Below are positions 26,021 through 38,000 of a stretch of DNA of 40,958 nucleotides, one piece after another (position 1 is the stretch's first letter; each line of letters opens with the position of its first letter). Origin of the DNA: Acanthaster planci (Eukaryota > Echinodermata > Asteroidea > Valvatida > Acanthasteridae); assembly GCF_001949145.1 (NCBI RefSeq), contig NW_019091362.1, forward strand, positions 5,562,828-5,603,785, written 5' to 3'. Below the pieces are notes generated by a model. That model was not told the origin of the DNA. It worked only from the letters and a program-made list of their open reading frames with translations, and searched no databases. The translations under genes and the position numbers were made by a program.

Positions 26021-29000
26021 GTAGGGACTGTAGTAACACTAAGAAAAAAAATGGAGTGAAATGTGACTTGAATTTACTTGAGCGTATGTTTTTGTCAAAT
26101 TGGCTTTCCTTCCTGTGTATTAAACAACGAATCACCGAAGGAAAAATTAAAATAACGGTTTATTCTAATTTTACGCAAATTGAAACTGGCACTGAATTGA
26201 AACAAAACGTTAAGGTTTCTTCCTGGAATTGGATCACATTAAAATAATTTGTCCAAAATATGTAGATTTGTATTTAGTATTTAGCCTAAATTATCAAGAC
26301 ACCTAAATGCCTTATGACAAACGAAGTTTTCCAAGAGGCTGGTAAAGTCGATTAAAATTAGGTGCATTTGAAAGGTTTGCATTTGCCCTCGCTACCTAAT
26401 TTCGTCTCCCCATTCTCCCCTCCACTTTCTGCGCGCCGTTACTGACAGAAATTAATTCTGCTCACTTCTCAAATGTAGAACTGACCTTCAGAGCCTTCAT
26501 TTGTGTGAAATTCTTGGTAGTATCGTTAGAAAGTAAACCCACGGTGATTCAGGACTGATTACGTCATTTTAATGATGATTAATTTGAGGTAGTTTATTTG
26601 CTTCACGTTTAGAAATTGGACAACTGATTGTCTCTATGAAATCCCATCTAAAACCCATCCACCAACACCCTATCGCCACCCTCCAGACGATCACGACTGA
26701 ATTGTCTTCACCCAACTTGTGTGATCTCATAGATTGGTGTCCCGGCCCTTCCATCGTTGATAGGCCCTTGCACGAGTCGGGACTCGGGAACATTTTTTTT
26801 TTCTGAATTTGTGTCTCGACTTGGACTCGTGTTGGCCTTGGATCTTGAACGAGTCTTTGCAAACTTTTTGTAGATCTTGAATAAGATATATTAAAACAAC
26901 TTTGCCTCTGTTCTCAAACGACTTGTAGGCTTAATTCTTGCTGAGGAAAACCTCTTCTGGATCTTACAAGGTCTGCAGACTATTCTGAGAATATCGTGGG
27001 TCATGCTATTACGTTTACCCACTTTCATTTTTTGAACTTTTAAATTTCTTGAGGGACCTGGGATGCTAGGAAGTCGAATGAAGTGGGACTTTGTATATGG
27101 CTGGTGTTTATTCAAGATTAAAACGGGACACCCGGACGAGGGGTACTAGTTTCGATAAAAATTTGTATCTTCATGGGAAAAATCATTCCCATTTCTTTAC
27201 AAGGACAGCGACAACTGTAAAATCTGTCTATTGCTTCTAACCATTTGCCAAATCGCACATCCATATGTCCATGTCTTTTCTGGATTAATCCGTCCGTCCA
27301 TCTAGCCCACAAATGCATCTTTGTAGCTTCTTAAAATTGATCCACTTGCCACGCTCTGGCTACTCAGTTCTATACCTGACAAGATATGGGACGGAGGGGT
27401 CCCCCCAACATGTCCAAACCCTGTAGACACTCTAGACCATTAACTGTTACCCCTGGAAGTCTGAAAAAAATCCTTATTCCGGTCAAACCATGGGGGAAGG
27501 ATACAGAAGGAGTTTGAACTGCCCGGGCTATAACATCTCTCCGATTACCTCTTTCTGGCATGCCCGGTATGTCCATAGCCAGAGCGCAGCGCACGCCTGC
27601 TACCCACCACCTGTTTCGCAACCATAAGCTCCCTTTGAACCCCATGATCGTCGCTGCAATTTTTCGTTGGTAATCTGCATTGCTGAAACGTTGTGTACTG
27701 CAGTATAGGAAGTTGAATATTCATGCCATCGTTGGTGCTTGATATGATCCGACAGCATCATCAAATGTAGTGTTTGCGCAGTTGCTTGTATTAGGCTGTG
27801 TACCCAAAGTGTTCATGTGCAGTTGTTGCCCTTATCGGACGCTTTCTTCTGGACTTCTTTTGAGGATAAATAGCCAAGCTGTTTGTAAGATTTTGTGTTT
27901 TGTTTGAATCATTTTTATTATGGTATTTGTACAAAGGCATATTTTATGAGATTTTACGATCACTTTCTGTGATGAAATAGCGTGTTTTGTTCTTAATGAA
28001 CTAAGCTTTCCAGAAGTAGTGAACATTTTGTTGGCCAGTCCTAGCCAAATTCGTTCCAAGTCTTTGACACTGATGTATATTGGACGGAGGAGACGAGAAT
28101 AACAAACTTTGCATGGATAATGAAACAGTGTGTCAAAATTTAAAACGTTTGTTTATGATGGCAAAAGTAGGTCTAATATTAGGAGTTTTTTCTCTCTATT
28201 TCTTGGTCACATCGATAGTTTGTATTTAATTGCAAGCAAAAAACTACAAGTATTGCGAGGGTATTACTGGCCCCGCTTGTCCAGCTAAGATGCAGGCAGC
28301 AATAGGCCTAAGGAATGTTTGGAATATTTTCTATTATTCGTCAGACTCGGCGGCGACCATCATTGGACGCTTTGAAGTGCCCGAGTTACAACTCCTTCTG
28401 TGTCCTTCCTCCATGGTCAAACGATAACCAAACTGGGGGGCTTCTCCGTCCATATCTTACTTCAAATGTTCAGTTGGCGTGCATTCCCCAATCTGTACAA
28501 TTTCGTTGCGCCGTTGATGGGCTTTGGAGCAACCACTCTACAGCTTTTGCCCACAGCCTCGGTCTATTGTCTGGTGCATGGGCTTGTGTAACTAAAATTA
28601 TATCAGACTTAGCCAAGGTGTCAGCTTTTTTGGCGAATAAATGAATCTGAAGTGTCTGTAGACCCCATCCAACGCCCCGGTAGAGCTTTTGTGGTTCCAA
28701 GACATTGTTCAAGATATTTCATTAAAGAGTCCATGAGGACCTCCGTGGACAAACTATTAATTAATTGTTTAACATATTCATTAGTGTGCCAATAACACGA
28801 TGAGGGATGTACAAATGGAATACCACTCCCTTTGTTGTGGTAAATTTTACGGACCCTTGAAATGAATGTTTCAATCCTGACAAACGATGGTGTTATGGGT
28901 GAAGTACATTTGAGAACCCACAGTAGCAGCAGAATTATAGTCAGGTACACAAGTATATTGAGTGGAACAGCCCAGGACCGATTTAGAAGCATTTCTTATC

Positions 29001-32000
29001 CTTTGTCGTTCGCGTCTCATGAGAGCTCGTCCCTGTTCTAGAGTTTTATTTGATTTCATAGATAGTGGGCGTGGCGCCTGGCGTCAGCAATTGCTAAATC
29101 TAATCCCAAACGAGTAGTACATGTTCAGAAGAAAACACTATGGCTGGAACTGCACATGCACTGCATAATTTGGAGCTCGCTGTCGGTCCGAACAATTTGG
29201 CCTTAGTCACCCTGACTTCTGATCCAAGTTAAAATTAAGCATAGACGCGCTAGCGGCGCGCGACGATGTCTTCTCAAATGTACGTCACAGATATGCAAAT
29301 TTTCAATGTTAATGAGATACTTCTCGAGGGCGGGGCCGTTTCCCCAAAAAACTTTTAAACTTTTCCTCCCATTTATTAATCACAACAGCAACGTTTACGT
29401 TCTGGATATCGTTTACAAAAAAATCAATTAAAACTACTAAAAACACTCTTTATGGGCCCTTTAAGACCTCATAGCCTTGACATCGTCGTCTCTCTTAACA
29501 AATTGATCTGCTCATGAACATGTGCCTCTTGAATCTTTTGCGTCTTCCGGGCATACTTGCCAGCTAATCTTATTTTTTTCTCCCATCCGATCTGCGCTCC
29601 GAAGGTGGCCGACGTACTGCCCTTTAATATAAAGTTGTCATTGAAAGCCGCTTGTGCTTTAAAATGTACGTTCCTACAACTCTGTTTCTTGAAGTTAATA
29701 CACTTTTCCAGAGTTGCAGTTCCGACAGCAACTAGCTTCAACTTGAGCTAATCACGGGCCGGGCTTGGGGGTCTTTTTTGTACTTTTAGCTAATTGTCCC
29801 AAATCATCTGGATTAGCATTGTACCAAAGTTATATAAAATGCTTTTGATACTTTTTTTCAGATCACTATTGACTTTGAGTTCAACTTTGATTCACGAAAG
29901 CACTCTTCTACCCACTACCAGTGTACTGAAGATGACATTGCTACACAGAAGGTTAGTAATAATGAAGAACCATGTACCTCCAAGGTAACAAACATTTCGC
30001 TGATCTGACGAGCCACCGCCGATAATCAAGCCAACCTAAGTACGTTTACGTATGATAAACAACTTTTTAGACTAATATAATCTGGGAACATTCGAGCCAC
30101 AGCCCTGCAGATCATCCTTTCTCTTATTCGTCTGTCGTTTGTTTATTGTATACGCGACACCTATCTTAACGGCGATAGACAGAGTCCGATCGGGCGCTTC
30201 TATTCTATTAGCCTCAAGGTCAAAATTGATCTTAGATTACTACTTTAAATTTGTTGCTAGACAGTTAAAAGTAGAGCATTAATGCAACTAGCGATGGTAT
30301 GGCCTTTCAGTCTAATGACTGGAAATATATCTCCAACCGTGACAAAATTATACCGGTACAAAACTCACTACGTGTGACAGTCTTTAAAAATTACTTTGTG
30401 TAATTACTCACAAAGCAAAATCTTTGTTTAGTCATTAAAACACATTCTTGCTAATAATTATCGCTCCAAACATGTTTAGAATAATTATTAAACTGACAAA
30501 TAGTCAACAACTGGACACAAAATTTCTAGCACATTTGTGCAGTTTCATTCGATGCATAATGAGGTATAATGCGACATGCATTATGCCTCTACACGCCTGT
30601 GTAGTACTGCAGTCAAAACGCAACTGCACTTCTCGGGTTGGACCTCTGGTTGTTTTTACAGAAACTCCGTACCGGTGGTCAGTTTCGTGTTGGCGATGCA
30701 CAACCTCTATGGGCAGATTATTACTGCACACATTTGGATAGGAGGAGGCATGCTGCCACTGGCGTTTACCGCATGACGTACACTTTGCCATCAAATGAGG
30801 CAACTGCAGAGATATCGTGAGTCACTACCGTCTTCCGAGCATATTAGAGCAGAGTTCGTTAGCCCCCCGTGTCACCTCCTATCAAATGAAGTTACTCACA
30901 AGTATGAAAAGCTTCATCCGAAAAAAAAATTTATCGATGTAAAGTATGCCAGAATAGCGAAATCGGCAGTGCCTTTGACAGTCTGTGTTTTCTTTCATTT
31001 CATACAAGGTTTGTTCTTGTGTTTCTAACAACGACTGTTTTTATCAAAATGTTATTAGCCATCTCTTTACAAAGATGCAAGAACCATTAAGTTTGAACAT
31101 TCCATATAAGATGGCGGCACCTTTATAAAAAATCATTTAGTCTATATCAATATGTACATTTCGTTGTCTGGTGGTTACAGATACACAGAATGCTGCTGGA
31201 TCCCTGGTATTGTCAATAACGGTCGAGACATAGGAAACGGTAAAGGCTGGAACCTGGCATCCACCATCAACATCAACCACAAGGATGGCGTGTCCATCAA
31301 CTCACCACCCCAAGGCAAAACCTTCGCCAAGTATTCCATCATGTCAGGTTGCACCTACAGCATTCACATTCCACGTATGTTCCAAGCTACCTCCTTCCTC
31401 TTTTTCCACTTTGAGAGAAGTTTGTTTTTAAGCCTGCGAAGGCACTTTTTTGTAATTATTTTTAAGTCACATCTTCTAGCCCGTAGAGCAGCGCCAGTCA
31501 CACATAAAATGTACATTTTAATGAGTTTGCTGCTGAAGGGAAAGTGAAATTTCTGTTGGGCATTAAAGTTAATGCTTTCGTTGGACCGAATATAGAGTCG
31601 TGCCAATACTGCAATATCCAAGAGAATCCTCTTTACCAACTGATAACAAATTATTTTGAAAAAAAAACAAGGTAACGTATATAAGACCTCACTATCTCAC
31701 TGGTCACGTCAGTAAGGCTTAATTTCCGAGTGGTAAAAAGTTAATGAAGTTAAAAAAAAATATTGAATCCAGTAGGAAGACGACTCAGTCCTTTTTAGAA
31801 AAACAATTTCATTTTGATCCTTGGACCCACGTAATGTTAGATATGCTACTGTATAATTATGATATGCCAGCGCTGGGATATTTGTAAGATTAAAAGTTAC
31901 AGTGGTTGATTTTTGCCATTCTAATTTTTTTTATCCATACAATGATTTTTTTTACTTGTCTTCAATTTGAAGATGATGATGCCAACAATGACATTGTGAA

Positions 32001-35000
32001 ATGCAGGTGGACAAGCAGGAGGAAGGGGGAATGTAACCCTAATGCCTTGGATATCTGCGGGACACCGTATTTTGACGAGGAGAGAATTAAACCTGTGGCC
32101 AGTTTAGATAAGGTCAGAGGTCCATTCGAGGCTGTGTGGGGGATACCCTTTGGCTACAACAGTGGCGCTGTTGACGTAATGTGACGTATTGCACACCCAT
32201 GCGTCTCCTAAGACATTTCATTCCAGTGATGCTCTGTTTGAAAATGAAAGCGGTTGGTTTGAAAACAGCTGCCCAATATTTTTTAATCGTTTGCCATTTG
32301 ACAATAAATTCAATGAAATGAATTGTTTCATATCTTAAGGATGGATACAAAATAATGTTTGGCTCATTGTATTTTAAAGATCGTAAGGCGGTAGCATAGA
32401 GCAGGCACCTTGCAAGAAATTCTCACAATGGCTTATTGGTGTAAGTCATGGATACTTGACCTTGTGTTAAAGCAGACAGCCAGTTCAATCTTCACATATG
32501 AAGAACGTCATTCAACGCTGTATTCAATTCTTACTACAGGGGAGTTGTGAGCTGAGCTTTGGAGAGGTAGAAACGATTCCCGCTGGTACCTATGCTTTCA
32601 TGGTCATGCTGGAGGATTTCGCCCCCGGTAGGTCCCGCAAACCAATGAGCAAGACCCCCGTGCATTTCCTGATGAACGTCTTCGACTACGAAGGTGAATG
32701 CCGACAGCCAATCCTCCATGTGCCAAGGATTTGCTTTGCCCACGTTCTTGGAGAGGAGTTCCAGATTAAAATGGTTGCCACTGCAACAGCCCCGTATCAC
32801 AGGTTGCTCTACTGCATGTTTTCTGTCTTCCTTTCGAATTGGAGCTAAAAAATCTACAATTATAGACATCAGTGTCATCTTCGTCCAAAGGGGCTGTAAA
32901 CTCTATTGTTATATAGGGGTGCATCCTTATCTAAAGAGAAACGCACTAAATTTATCCAGTCATCTTTTCTCGAAGGGATAGGCAAGACAAAACATTAAAC
33001 ACTTGTTATATGCGGGAACAAATCAACATGTCCGTCCCTTTAGCAGGACGTTAGTGCTGTGCAATGGTCTCAACATATCTGCAATGTAACTTAGACTCAG
33101 AAATAATTGACCAGGTACACCTGCAGCCTTAGTTAATCTCACCCATAAGACTGTCGCATCGATGTTTTCTGTACCAGTGGCCACTACAACCCCTTTCAAC
33201 AACTATTATACATTCCAGGGGAGTACATTTCTCGTTTTGTCAAACTTGGACTCTTTTTAGACTGCATCCTATAATTCTGGCTTGCCTACAGGATCACCAG
33301 TATTGACGTACAGGGTTACCCAACCGACACACCTAGGCGCGTGCCTGGCACTTCCGCCGACTATGAGATCACCTTTAGATTCACGCCGACGGAGTTGAAG
33401 ACTTACACAATCTGTGCCATGGCCAGTGAAGATCAGAGGTTTGTTAAACGGTTTAACCCAAACCTTTCCCCAAGCAACTTTAATCGACAAGATTTTTTCT
33501 CCACATTTTTCCCGCTGCCCACGTGGCGTCAGCCATGTTTGCCACTCATAATCTGTTCACACGTACTAACGGACACAGTATTCAGCTTGCCTTTTCAATC
33601 ATTGTCTGTCTTTCTTTTAAAGGTTTATCAGCACACAGTCCTGTTTCACAGTAAAAGTTATGCGAACAGGTGAGAGCAAACAATCATCCATCTTTAGCAC
33701 GGCTGATCGTAGTACTGTTGGTTCTGTTGAACATGTATGCTCTTCTTCATGGTTACTAAATTGACGGAACGGATACTCTTGTCCAACCAATTCTAACCCT
33801 ATAAAAAGCCCACTGGAAGTGTCATAGAGTGCCAAGTCTTTCAATGTTCCACGGTCCAGTCGTAATGGCATCTGAGTCATGTGGAGCATGTAGGTTCGAA
33901 TCTAGAGGAAAGATCAAAGAATATGTGTTCTTAGACAATGCACTTTGTTCGTAAAATGTTACCTATCATGCTATTCTTTCTATGTACGTGGGTATTAAAG
34001 AAGATGCCCATATAACGCACAGGGCCCGTCGCTGGGGGGGGGGGAGCCGCCTCCCCTGCGGGAAGCTAGCCCCCAATGAGTAAAAAGCGTAAGCATGAAC
34101 AATATGTTTTGTTCCTGTGATGTGCCCCCCCCAGCTGATACTGTGCCCCCCCCTTAATGCCTGAAACTGGCGACGGTGCTGCAACGCAGGTATAGTGAAG
34201 ATGTGTGCACTTGCCTAAGGTCCTCGGAACGTTTAATACCCCCCTCCTTCCGAAAAATGGTTTAGAGGCATTCGTGATCAGGGTTATTTGAAGCAAAAGG
34301 ACGAGGAAAGTTAAATAAACTTTCCGTGAAAATCCAGCTTAAAATATTTGTTCACAGTGCAAGAAAACTGAGTGTTTTCAAGGAGATAACTACACAAGAA
34401 AGGGGGTAACGGTTGTAAACATCAACAGTACATTCTCCTCCTCCTTATTTATCATTTTGTCATGTTCATGCAGCCAAGACACATTCTAAAGAAGTTTAGT
34501 TTGAAATGAGATATTTTCTCTAAACTTTCAGAACCAGCAGTGCTGGGAGTAGATCGAGCCAACTCCATTCCGGCTAAAGGTTCCCAAGAGGCTGAGGCAG
34601 TCGTTCCGAAATGGGCCATCAAATTCAAGAGAAATGTAATTTGTACTTGAAATTACTCCAATTTTAAATGTTTCTCATTGGAAAACATAACAAACAGTGG
34701 AATTAACCAGTCGTGTGGTTTTGCTGATTTCGTCATTTTGATTTTTTGAAGTTTTTGTTCTTTTATTTGAGCCGTGGAAAATTAAAACTGGCAGAGATCA
34801 TCTTTGAGTTTTGTCGTTTTTCGTCGCTGACATAGAGCCTTTTAACAACCACTTGTGATTGAATTTTTGGAAGAATTCTACGTCATTTCACGGTGTCAAG
34901 AGTATACAGAGAAATGATATTGACATTACATCTGTCGAATCGAGTGGTTTGATGCATCTCCATAGTGATTTAGTTAAGACATTTGTATTTGGAATTTAGA

Positions 35001-38000
35001 TTCAGAAAGGAGTGTTCAGCCCTGCTTATGTAACCCTCCGCGATTCCAACGACGTCGTAGTTTGGCGCGTAGATGCCACTGGCCCCAATGTTGAAGTTGT
35101 AAATGGTGACACCCTGACGTTCCCAAACAGCCACCACGTGTTCTTGGAGTACGAAGCGGAGTACACCATCTCACTGGACGAAGGGGTGGTACAGAGTAAC
35201 GACAGGAAATGCTCGGTGAAATCTAAACCTGCGGAATGGAGCTTTGTGACCAAACTGCGTAAGACTTGAAGTGATTCTGCCCGTATGCCTGTCCCAGACT
35301 TGGCTTCAGTATTTTCTTTGAAAATGCTCTGAGGCTTTTTTTATGTTGTTTCCCTTATTCCAATGAATCGACTCATCCCAAAGTCTGCAAATAATAATAA
35401 TAACATCGAAGAAATGAGAAACGAATTAAAATTCAAAACAAACTGATCAGGCCAAAGAGCTTCAAAATGGTGAAATTTGGAGGTCATGGACATGTTGTGA
35501 TGTTTCTTTGCTTGTTTCTTCGGTTTTTTGTTTTTGTTTTGCACAGCCAGCTTGATTTAAGTCTGATTTTGTGATGCCTTTGTAGCCAGTGCAGTTAATT
35601 AGGTTTCGTTTCCTTCTATATCATAAAGAGGTTTACAATGTCACTTAAGGATGAAGTGGACTTCACATCAGATATACAAACTCTGTCTCCGCAGCCGCAC
35701 CTGCACTGAACGAGCCCGAATGCAGCATATCTTCCATGCGTTTCTACATTCCCAAAGCCTTAGTGGACCTTGGAGGCCATGGACCAGAGATCATGCACCT
35801 ACGTGACCCCCAGTGCACAGGTGCCAATTACAATGAGACCCACTACGTGTTTTGGACCTCCTATGACCTATGCGGCACAACCTTCGAGGTAAGAAGGCGA
35901 GCGTAAGTTGATAGTATCTAAGTGTCCATTGTTATTGACCAGGTGTTTTTTGGAGTGAAATACCACATTTGAAGCGTGTCTGGCAAAACGTTGCAAACCC
36001 ATCAATGCTCTTGCGGAAGTCCCCCTGGTAGGGGATTCAATCTGAATCGTGACAGATTTGGGTAAAATTGATTGGTGTGAATATAAGTACATCCACGCGG
36101 TAGACATCGGCAAACATCGGCGTATTAGGGTGAAATTTCCTGGAGGACACCTAGGATGAACCGACTTTTTTCAAGAGAGCACTGAAAGCGGCCTAACTGC
36201 GTCTTGTCCGTGAATTGTGAACTCAAAATAGGGAATGGGAAGGGACTTCCGAGGCTTTTGGACTCCTTTGGGGCAGGCATGTGTCCCGGGTTCCCACCCC
36301 ATAATTGCAAGTTTATAGTCCAAATGTTATCACAATCAGCACTCTGTGTAGTTACTGCTATACTCTCCTTCATTGATTGTCCGGTTCTGTCTGTGTACGT
36401 CCAATGACGGCCGTAAGATGTTTGAACCCCGTATCGAAACATCAGATATTTCGTTGTAACACTTCATTCAATGAAGATGATGTAAAACGTAAAAATTACA
36501 TTTCATTATTAAACGCATAGAGAATCGGCGTAAAAAGAAAGTGTATGGAAAAGTAGTATAAAAACCTCCATCCCAGTAGTATCAGGGCGAAAACGCTTCA
36601 AGGAAGATTTTCAGTTATAAATCCTTCTTTTACTATGTCTTATTCCCGTTATTGGCAGCGTAACGGTACCGATTACACCTACGGCAACACCGTGTACATC
36701 CCAGACGAGCCCTACCGGCCTGTGGGGACTGAGGTCACCCGGGCCCCTCACGAGGAAATCCGCTTCACCTGTAGCATCCCCGCCAAGACAATCAAAACCC
36801 TGCCGTACAATCCCAGCCCGGGCATCACTGGTTATCAGATGTTCAACGGTAGGGCAGACTTCTTGGATACGTTGGAAGACACCACCCTGAGGCTCTTCAA
36901 CTCGAGATTCGACCAGCCATACGTGGAGGCGGCTCCTCCGCTGGACGTGGCCTTTAACAACAGGCTTTACTTTGAGGGGGAAGCCATGTGCTCAAGTTAC
37001 AGGAACTGCGACGCGTTCTTCCAGTCCTGCTGGGCCACGACTTCAGAAAACCCTTATAATTGGCCTCGTCATGAACTGGTAAAAGCTGGGTGAGTATGAC
37101 TTGCCAGGGCCAAAACCATGATTTAAGATACATGACTGAGGGATATGTGGGAAAAGGATAAATATTTGAAGCAAATTAGGTACAAAAAACCTTACATGAT
37201 TAACCGAGGATTGGATTCGACCTACGTATCTGTACCTTTATAATAATTAAAGGCCCGATTTGAAAATTCAGGCTTTTTATTGTTTCAGGTGCAAAGAAGA
37301 CTGGACGTTGCAGATTCACAATTCGGGTGCTTCTAACAAAGTCCGATTCTCCGTGGATGCCTTCGCCTTCCTCGGCTGGCGCATCCACGATACGGTGAGT
37401 TTAAATGCTTGAGATAACAGTAAACGTTAAGCAAATGATTAAGGGTAGGTATATGTGGAAACATATGGAAAGAGTGATAAATAGACTCAGTGTCTCAGTG
37501 TTATATTTGTAAATACATTTTGACGGACGTTTCATAATTATATAAAACTAGAGGCAATGGCTTAACGTAAATACAAGTTCCAATTTTAATAATTTGTCTT
37601 CTTTTTGACATTTCGTGATGTGCTTATAATCATTGAAATATATGCTACATCCTGCGTGATTTTGACAGTGGACACACAATTACAGGAAAAATAGGTTCAC
37701 AATAAACCACCAATGCAAAAAGAAAGTTAAACACAATCTTGTTCGGTGCCCTGACAACCCTCGCTAGTATGGAGTTTCAGACATGAATAGCCGCTGGTAG
37801 AAAAGAATGGTCGTACTGGTGAAGACTCCATTAATGTGTGGAAAAGCTCTTGTCACTGAGTGGCTTCACAGCATGTGCAGAGAACTTTTGCCCCCAAAAC
37901 GTGGCAGTCATGGTTTATATGGTCACCCTCTAACCTAATGATTACCGGGTCCACCTCTTAGCACTAAGCTGGATTCACAGATTATACAGAGAAAGCCAGC

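Larger units (their letters stand above)
33670..34531. other. ZP gene intron 8 with repeats
   Basis: An 862-nt intron with a tRNA-like SINE fragment (33846-33906) and a repeat rich in G and C runs (34020-34190). The minus-strand open frame at 33617-33889 overlaps the exon and the SINE and is not considered a gene. Confidence 0.6.

Noticed and set aside
28470-28992. Minus-strand frames in ZP intron 1 considered as reverse transcriptase or transposase remnants
   Set aside because: No catalytic motif (for example YxDD or a DDE triad) could be seen. Left as unrecognised intron content.
32534-32878. Minus-strand frame of 114 codons opposite ZP exon 6
   Set aside because: Shadow of a GC-rich coding exon. 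The plus strand carries the phase-consistent coding frame.
33617-33889. Minus-strand 90-codon frame in ZP intron 8
   Set aside because: It overlaps ZP exon 8 and the tRNA-derived SINE. No motif and no splice support.
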